Source: Vibrio pelagius
GTDB taxonomy: Bacteria > Pseudomonadota > Gammaproteobacteria > Enterobacterales > Vibrionaceae
Direction of reading: 5' to 3'
DNA: 64,000 bases
Assembly (NCBI RefSeq): GCF_024347575.1
Contig: NZ_AP025503.1
Span: 806,001 to 870,000 of the forward strand
The notes below the pieces were generated by a model. The model did not search any database, was not told where the DNA came from, and was given only the letters and a program-made list of their open reading frames with translations. A program made the translations under genes and the position numbers. Below are positions 57,224-64,000 of this stretch, one piece after another (the first letter of the stretch is position 1; every line of letters begins with the position of its first letter).

Positions 57224-58949
57224 GGTGCTGATTGCTCAATGTCCAAAAATTAAAAAAGTTATACCATTGAAGGGGGGCCTTCAATGTGTAGTGCTGAAGT
57301 CGGTCAGCGTACTGCTGAACCACTTGTTGCAGTGTCTGTTCACGCGTCTTTCTTGGTAAGACTATCTTGTCGCTAAAATGTTCAAAGTAGACGTTAAAAT
57401 GAGGCTTTTTACTGCTATCGTCACGAAGCCCAAAGAGCAAGAATACTGGGGCTTTAAGAACAGAAGCTAACATAAATGGCCCCTGTGGGAATGGAGCTTG
57501 TTGTCCTAAAAACTCCGCCCATACTGAGCGGCTCTCTTTGCTGGTGGAGGTACGATCGCCAACAATCACGATCCACTCACCTTGTTCAAGTTTTTGTTGA
57601 AGCAAGATAGCGGTATCTGGTCCCATTGAGCTGACTTGGATAAGGTTTAAGTCTGAGTTTGGATTTACCGCTTTCATTACCGAATTAAAGCGTTCGGCAT
57701 GCTCCGTAAAGACCAGTGCGTTGATCTTAATATTTGAGTGTCTGCGACCGAGTGCGCGACAGAGTTCGATATTACCAAGATGCGAGCCTAGGATAACCAC
57801 GCCTTGCTCATTGTTGACCATATTTTCAAACTGATCTTGGCCATGAATCGTTAGGTTCTCAACCGAGAAATCTCCTTTCCAAGCGGCGAGTTTGTCCAAC
57901 ATAGTGTGACCAAACGAAAGCAAATGATGGTAGCTGGTTAGGTTACTTGGCAGATCAATATTGTGTTGCTCGGCATACAGCTTGAGTGTGTGTAGATAAT
58001 GCTCAGATGCTTCGCGGGCGCGTTTTCCTGTTAGGTGGTAGTAGCGCATCACGCCTTTGAGGATCAGATTGAAGACACCGCGTCCAAGCAGGGTGTAGAT
58101 CATCAACAGCAGTTTGATACCCAGCACTGTGCCGCGCTCTTGAGTGCGTGACCAGTGGGGTTGATTGCTGCCGCTTTTTTCTGTTTTGTTGAAGTGGCGG
58201 GCGATCAGTTTCGGAGCGCGTGGTAGCATGCCGAAAAACAGTCGAGTATGCATCCAGCTGATTTTTACGTTGTCCCACAGCGCATCGAAGTGCGAGATAC
58301 CGCCCTCTGGATAGATCACGCGAGTGTCGATAAAATCAATATCACAACCTTCCCAGTACAGACGCACCAACACTTCGATATCGAAATCCATACGCGAGCC
58401 AACATCGTACTTGTTGAGTACAGATTGTGTTGCAGTAATCGGGTAGGCGCGGAAGCCACACATGCTGTCTTTGATTGAGAAAGACAGGGTCTCTATCCAT
58501 ACCCAAATATGCGTTGCGTAACGCCCGTACAGACGTGATTTAGGCACACTGTCATCATAGACAGGCTGCCCAGAAATAAGGTGGGTTGGTGCTGCTTGCG
58601 ATTTTTCAAGAAGTTTAGGTAGAGCCTCTAGATCGTGTTGACCGTCAGCATCAATCTGAATGGCATGGCTGAAACCCAGCTGTTGAGCTCGTTCAATTCC
58701 CGCTTTGACTGCGCCGCCTTTGCCTTGGTTCTCGATTAGAGTCACTAAAGTTACGTTATCAAGCTCAGCCAATGGCTTTAGGTGCTGCTTGGTTTCGGCA
58801 TTGCTCCCGTCATCGACCAAAATAATGGGTAGTGCATAGCTTTTAAGGGATTCAATAACCGCTGCCACTGTCGAGCCGTGGTTATAGCAGGGAATCAAAA
58901 AACAGGCTTGGTAGCTTGTTTGGGCTTCAATGTCCGCCACGCTATTCAC
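57201..58949 (-). CDS. apeJ: ApeJ, glycosyltransferase-2 / acyltransferase fusion
   Basis: 582 residues in two parts. Residues about 14-240 are a GT2 domain (FLIPCYNHGSTVAAVIESL, ILVDDGSN, QIDADGQHD, DSMCGFRAYP). Residues about 330-565 are an LpxL/HtrB-like acyltransferase (ILGSHLGNIELCRALGRR, WIVIVGDRTS, FPQGPFMLA), joined by a short hydrophobic stretch. It may build the sugar-lipid to which the polyene is attached. It overlaps apeI by 8 bases. Confidence 0.87.
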   Translation of the reverse strand: MNSVADIEAQTSYQACFLIPCYNHGSTVAAVIESLKSYALPIILVDDGSNAETKQHLKPLAELDNVTLVTLIENQGKGGAVKAGIERAQQLGFSHAIQIDADGQHDLEALPKLLEKSQAAPTHLISGQPVYDDSVPKSRLYGRYATHIWVWIETLSFSIKDSMCGFRAYPITATQSVLNKYDVGSRMDFDIEVLVRLYWEGCDIDFIDTRVIYPEGGISHFDALWDNVKISWMHTRLFFGMLPRAPKLIARHFNKTEKSGSNQPHWSRTQERGTVLGIKLLLMIYTLLGRGVFNLILKGVMRYYHLTGKRAREASEHYLHTLKLYAEQHNIDLPSNLTSYHHLLSFGHTMLDKLAAWKGDFSVENLTIHGQDQFENMVNNEQGVVILGSHLGNIELCRALGRRHSNIKINALVFTEHAERFNSVMKAVNPNSDLNLIQVSSMGPDTAILLQQKLEQGEWIVIVGDRTSTSKESRSVWAEFLGQQAPFPQGPFMLASVLKAPVFLLFGLRDDSSKKPHFNVYFEHFSDKIVLPRKTREQTLQQVVQQYADRLQHYTLKAPLQWYNFFNFWTLSNQHHDEKDSK

Positions 58950-59304
58950 TTTTTTCTCCTAGCTTCATTTTGCCTGAAGAGTGCGTGCAATTGCCGTTAT
59001 CTGAGGTGTAGCTAAACGCCAGTTTTTGTTTATCTGAGTCCCATTTTAGTGCCAATGTGACCGTCGCATCGGGCAAAACGGGTTCTTGGAACTTGATCAC
59101 TTCCATACCTTTAAAGTGAGGCGGTACGCCCAACTCTTGGACTGCATAGGTGAGTGCCCAATCAATCTGAGTGACGCCGGGCAGGATAGGAAAACCCTTA
59201 AAGTGCCCTTTAAAGTCAGTTAAGTCGGCATCCACCTTAAGCGTGAGTGTCGACTCATTTGTTTGGGTCTCAATCTGTAAAATGGTTGGCTTTCTTTTGT
59301 CCAT
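58942..59304 (-). CDS. apeI: ApeI, hotdog-fold 3-hydroxyacyl-ACP dehydratase
   Basis: 120 residues, FabZ/FabA-like, with GHFKGFPILPGVTQIDWALTYA carrying the H-x3-G-x-P-x2-PGV signature. It acts with ApeP in the characterised aryl-polyene pathway. It is 46 bp after apeH. Confidence 0.88.
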   Translation of the reverse strand: MDKRKPTILQIETQTNESTLTLKVDADLTDFKGHFKGFPILPGVTQIDWALTYAVQELGVPPHFKGMEVIKFQEPVLPDATVTLALKWDSDKQKLAFSYTSDNGNCTHSSGKMKLGEKSE

Positions 59305-59350
59305 AGCACTGGCTTTACTTTATTGTTTTAATGACGTCGCTTGAGGCGAA

Positions 59351-60730
59351 TTATTGCGTGTTTATGATTTTTTCTATTTGTGGTGAGAGCCGCTTGCCTT
59401 GGCTATTGAGCGGGATCTCTTCAACTACTCTAAAACGCCTTGGTATCGCAATCGGTTCAAGCCACTTTCTAAGCTCATTGCGTAATAGTAACCAAAACTT
59501 GCCTTTACCGACACTGTTAAGCGTCTGTTTTCCTTCATCGGAAAGCACGATCACAGAAGCGAGAATCAAACGATTTGGCTCTTCAAATGGGATAACGGCG
59601 CATTCATTAATCCACGACAGCTGCTCAAGGCGCTTTTCTACTTCAACCAGAGAGATACGTTTCTCTTCAATCTTGATGATTCGGTCAGTACGACCTTTGA
59701 GAATAAATTGGTTGTCAGAAACCATTTCACACTCATCAGCCGTTTGGTACCAGTTGTCTCGGTCAATATAAGGTGACAGTAATTTGATGCAATTCTCTGG
59801 GTTTAATTCAGCTTGGATACATGAAAAGAGTTGCCAAGGGGTTTGAGCATCTAGCTGTTGACGGTAAGCGATTCCGCCCGTTTCTGTGCTGCCAAAAACT
59901 TCGATGGGCAGTTCACCAAATAGAGCGCGAGCTTGTTGGGCGGCTGCTAATGGCAGAGGACCACCAGACGAAAAAACGCCAACCAGAGGTTTCGCACTTT
60001 GCTCTTCAGAAAGACGCTTCAAGAGAGCTGGGCTGCTTACCAATACCATTTGTGAGTCGGCATGCGAAACGATTTGCTCTGGATACTCCAAATTGAAACG
60101 AGAAAAAGGTACTGACGAGCAGAGCGGCCATAAGATACGAAATAGCAAACCATAGATATGCTGATGCGAAACTGTGCTGTGAACACGGCTGCCTGTCAGC
60201 ATCGATTGCCAGTTTTTACTGAGCTCGGCAATCTCAATATCAAGCTGCTCTAGTGTTTTGTGTATCGCTTTCGGTGTGCCGCTTGACCCTGAAGTAAATA
60301 GAATCAGTTCTATTGCGCTAAGATCGATTGACTCATTGATCGTATCGCCTGCTTGAGTATCAAAGAGTTGGTTCGATAGGAGCAGAGTGTTGGTGTTGCT
60401 CACCACTTGAATACTTTCATCAACCAACAGCAGGTCATATTCACTACTGAGCTCAGATAGCGCTTCCGGTTGATAATTACCGGGCAGGACAATCTGCTTG
60501 TTTGATAAAGCACAAGCCATGAATGCGACTGTAAAAAAGTAGCTGTCTTGAGTACAGATAGCGGTACGTTGCGTCGATGCATCGGATAATAGACGGCAAA
60601 GTTTCGCTACATCATTTTGAAACTCTTGCCAGCTGATCTGTGATTTGTCATCAAAACAGAGAACGGAATCTAGAGATCGATTCACCAGGAATAGCTGAGC
60701 GAGAGAAGTATAGCGAGGGTGTTTGTTCAT
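59351..60730 (-). CDS. apeH: ApeH, AMP-forming acyl-ACP ligase
   Basis: 459-residue ANL-family enzyme with the P-loop-like FTSGSSGTPKAIHKTL, the FGSTETGGIAYRQ block and the hinge ILKGRTDRIIKIEEKRI. In the aryl-polyene pathway it activates the aromatic acid starter and loads it on an ACP. It sits 4 bp after apeG. It would use the product of the ammonia lyase or a 4-hydroxybenzoate-like acid. Confidence 0.87.
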   Translation of the reverse strand: MNKHPRYTSLAQLFLVNRSLDSVLCFDDKSQISWQEFQNDVAKLCRLLSDASTQRTAICTQDSYFFTVAFMACALSNKQIVLPGNYQPEALSELSSEYDLLLVDESIQVVSNTNTLLLSNQLFDTQAGDTINESIDLSAIELILFTSGSSGTPKAIHKTLEQLDIEIAELSKNWQSMLTGSRVHSTVSHQHIYGLLFRILWPLCSSVPFSRFNLEYPEQIVSHADSQMVLVSSPALLKRLSEEQSAKPLVGVFSSGGPLPLAAAQQARALFGELPIEVFGSTETGGIAYRQQLDAQTPWQLFSCIQAELNPENCIKLLSPYIDRDNWYQTADECEMVSDNQFILKGRTDRIIKIEEKRISLVEVEKRLEQLSWINECAVIPFEEPNRLILASVIVLSDEGKQTLNSVGKGKFWLLLRNELRKWLEPIAIPRRFRVVEEIPLNSQGKRLSPQIEKIINTQ

Positions 60731-60734
60731 AATT

Positions 60735-61292
60735 TTAGTTTTGACGTACGCGTTGTCGGATTACCCACTCGACGGCAAACAAAATACCAGCTAGTAGATA
60801 ACTGATTAAACCGTTGTAAAGTGTCCACAACTCAAGAGATTGGAAACAAGTATAGAGTGCGATGGCACCATTGAGCACAAAGAAGCCACACCAAACTTTG
60901 GTTACTTTTCTTGTGTAGTCGATGCCGCTTTGTGGTAGCTCTGGCTCTTGTAATCGAGCGAGGCGTTCAATGATCGTTTGAGGCTGAGTGAGGCTAAGTG
61001 CAAACACTGTGAACATACACAGATTGACGACAACCGGATAGTAGGTGAGCCAACCGTGCTGTTTAAATATCATGCCTAAAAGCAGTAGCAGTAAACCAGC
61101 ACCACCACTCATCCACGCAAGGTGTTTAAGTTCTTTGATCTTAGCCTGACCACCGGTCACGATTCGTACCAGAAACACGGTGGCCAACACTCCTCCTACC
61201 GCTTGCAGGCCAAACTTATTGAGCCCAAAGTAGACGGCAATTGGGTAAGAGAAGATGATCAGTGCCGACAATAGGGTCAGCAGGGGGCGCAC
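60735..61292 (-). CDS. apeG: ApeG, COG4648-type membrane protein
   Basis: 185 residues with about five to six membrane segments and short polar loops, beginning MRPLLTLLSALIIFSYPIAVYFGLNKFG. It matches the unnamed membrane protein usual in aryl-polyene clusters. The role is unknown. It shares one base with the apeF stop. Confidence 0.8.
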   Translation of the reverse strand: MRPLLTLLSALIIFSYPIAVYFGLNKFGLQAVGGVLATVFLVRIVTGGQAKIKELKHLAWMSGGAGLLLLLLGMIFKQHGWLTYYPVVVNLCMFTVFALSLTQPQTIIERLARLQEPELPQSGIDYTRKVTKVWCGFFVLNGAIALYTCFQSLELWTLYNGLISYLLAGILFAVEWVIRQRVRQN

Positions 61293-61549
61293 TATGCGTC
61301 CTTGAGAAGTTCAACGACAGACTCAACCACATCATTGACGGTGCGTACTGTTTTGAACTCTTCAGGCTTGATTTTTTTGCCCGTTACATTTTGCAAGTGA
61401 ACAACCAGATCCACAGCATCAATGCTATCAAGGTCAAGATCTTGATAAAGATGTGCTTCTGGTGTGATTTCTTCAGCATCTAGCTCGAATAGCTCGATAA
61501 GCGCATCTTTAACCTGATTAAATACTTCTTGTTGGTTTGCTTGTGTCAT
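61292..61549 (-). CDS. apeF: ApeF, acyl carrier protein
   Basis: 85 residues with phosphopantetheine site S42 in YQDLDLDSIDAVDLVVHL. Highly acidic N-terminal helix. One of two ACPs in tandem; in known systems one carries the starter and the other the growing chain, but which is which cannot be told from sequence alone. Confidence 0.9.
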   Translation of the reverse strand: MTQANQQEVFNQVKDALIELFELDAEEITPEAHLYQDLDLDSIDAVDLVVHLQNVTGKKIKPEEFKTVRTVNDVVESVVELLKDA

Positions 61550-61561
61550 AAGGAAATCTTT

Positions 61562-61822
61562 CTACTTGTTCGTTTGCGATGTGATGTAGTTTGCTAGATT
61601 AGCAACAGAAGCGAAGTGCTGACGTGTGTTTGAATCATCAGCGTCAATCACAATGTTGTATTTCTTCTTAATTGCCAGGCCAAGCTCAAGTGCATCAATC
61701 GAGTCTAGACCTAAACCATCACCAAATAGTGGAGCTTCAGTTTCAATTTCATCAATGCTCATATCTTCAAGGTTTAAAGCATCAATGATCAGCTGTTTTA
61801 GTTCGTTATGTAATGTTTCCAC
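61562..61822 (-). CDS. apeE: ApeE, acyl carrier protein
   Basis: 86 residues with phosphopantetheine site S41 in GDGLGLDSIDALELGLAI. It is 12 bp before apeF, and the two are clearly different in sequence, so they are not a recent duplication. Confidence 0.9.
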   Translation of the reverse strand: METLHNELKQLIIDALNLEDMSIDEIETEAPLFGDGLGLDSIDALELGLAIKKKYNIVIDADDSNTRQHFASVANLANYITSQTNK

Positions 61823-61905
61823 TTTGGCCTACTTGTCTATATACATGCGAGTCTGTGCGATCGAATAGAAGCACATTTACTCAAATCAAAAGGGTGATGA
61901 GAGGC

Positions 61906-62676
61906 TTATTGTTCTTGCTCGGGAAAAATGTTTTCCGCAAGATGCCGGTTTAAGCGCCTTGCCGCAGAAGTTAGATTATTTGAGCTCTCAATAAACGGTG
62001 TCACCTCTATTTTACCTTTGACTGAGACATGAAAAAAGGGTTTCGTTGAAGGAACTTGGTACCACTTCTTCTCTTTTGTGAGAAATGAGGGCGTGACCGT
62101 GATGTGAATGACACGTAGATCCGTCTCTGTTCGAGTGGCGATTTGCGCGGCACCACGCTGTAAAGAAGGAGTGACGCCGGGCGTAGTGCGCGTTCCCTCT
62201 GGAAATATCAACAACACGTTGCCACGAGAGAAACGCTCTTCACAACGTTCAAGAAGGTCATCAGGCGCTTGGTTAGGGATATAACCAGCGGCCTTTACAA
62301 TTCGCTTCATGAACAGGTTTTCCCAAATCGCGGCCTTAACTAGACAATCACACTGTGGCAGTTGAGATGCGATAAGGACATAATCAATTAAACTTGGGTG
62401 GTTAGCGACAATGATGCAGTTGCGATCTTGCTGTAGCGTTTCAATTCCATCAATGCGGTAGTCAATGGCGCCAGTGAATTTCATGATTCGGCAGAACGCA
62501 TTAAACGTGAGACAAATTAAACGCTGTGCTTTGAGTTCACGTTGGATGGTATTGGATGTGGTGATCGCAATCAGCGGCAGAATGATAAAACTCAGAACCA
62601 AACCGCCCAAGCCAAAAATCGAAAAGCACAGCCCAGTGGCGAATACTCGCCAGTATTGATTCAGTTTATTCACCAT
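61906..62676 (-). CDS. apeD: ApeD, PlsC-like acyltransferase
   Basis: 256 residues with an N-terminal membrane segment and the LPLAT motifs NHPSLIDYVLIAS (H-x4-D) and LIFPEGTRTTPG. It probably acylates the lipid carrier or glycerol-type acceptor of the pigment. It overlaps apeC by 11 bases, and 83 bp separate it from apeE. Confidence 0.87.
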   Translation of the reverse strand: MVNKLNQYWRVFATGLCFSIFGLGGLVLSFIILPLIAITTSNTIQRELKAQRLICLTFNAFCRIMKFTGAIDYRIDGIETLQQDRNCIIVANHPSLIDYVLIASQLPQCDCLVKAAIWENLFMKRIVKAAGYIPNQAPDDLLERCEERFSRGNVLLIFPEGTRTTPGVTPSLQRGAAQIATRTETDLRVIHITVTPSFLTKEKKWYQVPSTKPFFHVSVKGKIEVTPFIESSNNLTSAARRLNRHLAENIFPEQEQ

Positions 62677-63403
62677 GTTTATTCCACAACCAAGTTTGAC
62701 GTTTACCTGGGATTGTCCAATTGGATTGTTTTTTTAGGTAGTGCTGGAGAAACAGCAAACCTTGTGGGAGCGCGACTTCCTGTAACTCAATATCTGAGGT
62801 CTCTCTGCTGAGAGAGTATCCAGTTCCTTGGCTCAACACCAATCCTAGTGCGTAGTCAGAATAAACCTGAGTTTCGTATTCTTTATATAGCTCAGGTAGA
62901 GGTTGATCGAAATCGATGACCATCACTTTATGCTCAGGATGCTGACTCAAATAGAGATAGGCTTCAATGAGTGCATTATGGAATGTATCCACACCAGAAG
63001 CGATCGAGCTCAGAGGAAGCGGCGCTTTCACGGCAATTGTTGTCAGCCCGGCAGCGGTGTTGTGCACGGATTGAGAAAAGGCCATTGGAGACGCGTCTTC
63101 ACCCTCTAAAATTGATTTAACCAATGCGACGGTTCGGTGCAGTTCGCCATGACGGCTGGCAAAGACTAAGAAATGGATATCGTTTTCTTCAAGTAGTGTT
63201 AGTGCGGTTTGCACAGCAAGCTTGCTTTGAACACTCATGCGGCGACGCATCATCGGAGGAATTGTTTTGAAGTCAGTGGTCGTCTCTTCTGGCCACTGCA
63301 TTATTGCACTCCATGCCTGCCAATCCTGTTGAGTCGTGAGCCCAGGAGAATTTGCACACCATTTTTCAATATTGAACGACATTAAATGAGATTGATTTGA
63401 CAT
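62666..63403 (-). CDS. apeC: ApeC, ketosynthase-like chain-length factor
   Basis: 245 residues resembling a truncated ketosynthase N-terminal half (Ketoacyl-synt_2 type), with FSQSVHNTAAGLTTIA where active KS enzymes have their Cys. There is no nucleophilic Cys, fitting a partner that shapes ApeO rather than a catalyst. It is the first gene of the 16-kb minus-strand operon. The start is uncertain: MSNQ at 63403 or MSFNIEKW at 63382; neither has a clear ribosome site, and homologues tend to begin near the second. Confidence 0.82.
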   Translation of the reverse strand: MSNQSHLMSFNIEKWCANSPGLTTQQDWQAWSAIMQWPEETTTDFKTIPPMMRRRMSVQSKLAVQTALTLLEENDIHFLVFASRHGELHRTVALVKSILEGEDASPMAFSQSVHNTAAGLTTIAVKAPLPLSSIASGVDTFHNALIEAYLYLSQHPEHKVMVIDFDQPLPELYKEYETQVYSDYALGLVLSQGTGYSLSRETSDIELQEVALPQGLLFLQHYLKKQSNWTIPGKRQTWLWNKHGE

Positions 63404-63474
63404 AGAGTATTGATTTGAATTGGGTCTAATTAAATACTATGCGAGTTAAACACAAATATAGGTAAGGAAATACA

Positions 63475-63864
63475 ATGAAATTATTCAAAATTGCCGCTTC
63501 AATGTTATTCGTTTTGGTTCTCGCAGGCTGTGGTCGTGTACAGCCAGTTATGAACGTTGAGGATACTCCAGTTGCACATAATCTTCAAAGTAAACAGGTA
63601 AGATCAGCGATTTATGAGTCGGCAGTTGATCGCGGCTGGTTGGTTTCTGAGGTGAAGCCTGGTCTTATTCGAGCAGAGTTATATGTTCGCTCTCACCATG
63701 CGGTTGTTGAAATTCCTTACAGCGATAAATTCTATTCGATTCTGTATGTCGAGTCAGAGAACTTAAAATATGACGACGGTGAAATTCATCGCAACTACAA
63801 CCGTTGGGTCAATAACCTGAACGTTGATATTAAACGAAAGCTAGCGCAAATGGCCGCTGAATAG
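63475..63864 (+). CDS. Small lipoprotein, divergent from apeC
   Basis: 129 residues with signal and lipobox VLAGCGRVQ. The mature part has SAIYESAVDRGW..EVKPGLIRAELYVRSHHAVVEIPYSDKFYSILY and NYNRWVNNLNVDIKRKL, a pattern of a small alpha-beta domain seen in other lipoproteins upstream of ape genes. It has an AAGGAA ribosome site. It probably corresponds to the first letter of the ape scheme; function unknown. Confidence 0.8.
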   Translation: MKLFKIAASMLFVLVLAGCGRVQPVMNVEDTPVAHNLQSKQVRSAIYESAVDRGWLVSEVKPGLIRAELYVRSHHAVVEIPYSDKFYSILYVESENLKYDDGEIHRNYNRWVNNLNVDIKRKLAQMAAE

Positions 63865-63892
63865 TTTTATAAAGAATAAGTTAAGGTTTTTT

Positions 63893-64000
63893 GTGTCCAA
63901 TTATAATTTAGATCCATTCAATGCACTTGAAGCAAAAACAGAGGCTCAGAAGCTCTCTTTCGCGCCGATAGTGTTCCACACTGCACGTACACTGCGTGAT
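63893..64000 (+). CDS. SAM-dependent methyltransferase of the aryl-polyene cluster (3' end outside window)
   Basis: GTG start at 63893 with AAGG 6 bases upstream. The 36 visible residues read VSNYNLDPFNALEAKTEAQK and then LSFAPIVFHTARTLRD. This is the N terminus typical of the dimerising methyltransferases beside aryl-polyene genes, probably ApeB, which methylates the aromatic head group. It is 28 bp after the lipoprotein gene. Only the N terminus is seen, so the call rests on pattern and context. Confidence 0.68.
   Translation, partial: MSNYNLDPFNALEAKTEAQKLSFAPIVFHTARTLRD

Overview
The window looks like chromosomal DNA of a Vibrio (Vibrionaceae, Gammaproteobacteria). The evidence is the gene order, the chitobiase and KdgM-type porin, the NutA-type lipoprotein nucleotidase, and a large tRNA array beside ubiF. 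The genus call is inferred from protein and synteny recognition only. No insertion sequence, integrase, phage gene or CRISPR array was seen.

Region 1 (1-17.1 kb) holds housekeeping genes in an order shared with E. coli. On the minus strand leuS-lptE-holA-rsfS-rlmH-mrdA-rodA-rlpA (rlpA cut by the left edge) covers outer-membrane assembly, DNA polymerase III delta, ribosome silencing and cell-wall elongation. The nadD gene usual between holA and rsfS is missing. After ybeL come miaB and ybeZ-ybeY-corC-lnt, then ubiF on the plus strand. A 7-bp tandem repeat lies between the lnt stop and its terminator.

Region 2 (17.2-21.2 kb) is a lactonase-family gene and an array of 20 tRNA genes on the minus strand: 10 Leu(TAG), 6 Gln(TTG) and 4 Met(CAT). 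It runs from one promoter with a GC-rich discriminator to one terminator.

Region 3 (21.3-36.4 kb) has pth-ychF and lolB-ispE-prs on the minus strand, divergent from hemA-prfA-prmC-sirB2-sirB1-kdsA, again as in E. coli. Next come a 5'-nucleotidase lipoprotein (nutA), ybaK, rluF, smrA and a tiny membrane-protein gene that appears frameshifted.

Region 4 (36.5-47.4 kb) has a tRNA-Pro followed by two ~110-bp repeats that each carry the tRNA 3' end, a TraB/GumN-family protein, a GH20 chitobiase lipoprotein, a KdgM-type porin, a copper module (copA plus a DUF411 protein, with a CueR-type promoter) and gltX.

Region 5 (47.4-64.0 kb) is the main accessory feature: an aryl-polyene (APE) pigment cluster. 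Eighteen minus-strand genes, mostly overlapping, encode a type II polyketide-like machine: KS and chain-length factor, a second KS, ketoreductase, two hotdog dehydratases, two ACPs, an AMP-ligase, a thioesterase and an aromatic amino-acid ammonia lyase. They also encode acyl and glycosyl transferases, a LolA-like carrier, an MMPL exporter and lipoproteins. A lipoprotein gene and a methyltransferase gene (cut by the right edge) run divergently at 63.5-64.0 kb. Together they should make an aryl polyene and attach it to a lipid in the outer membrane.
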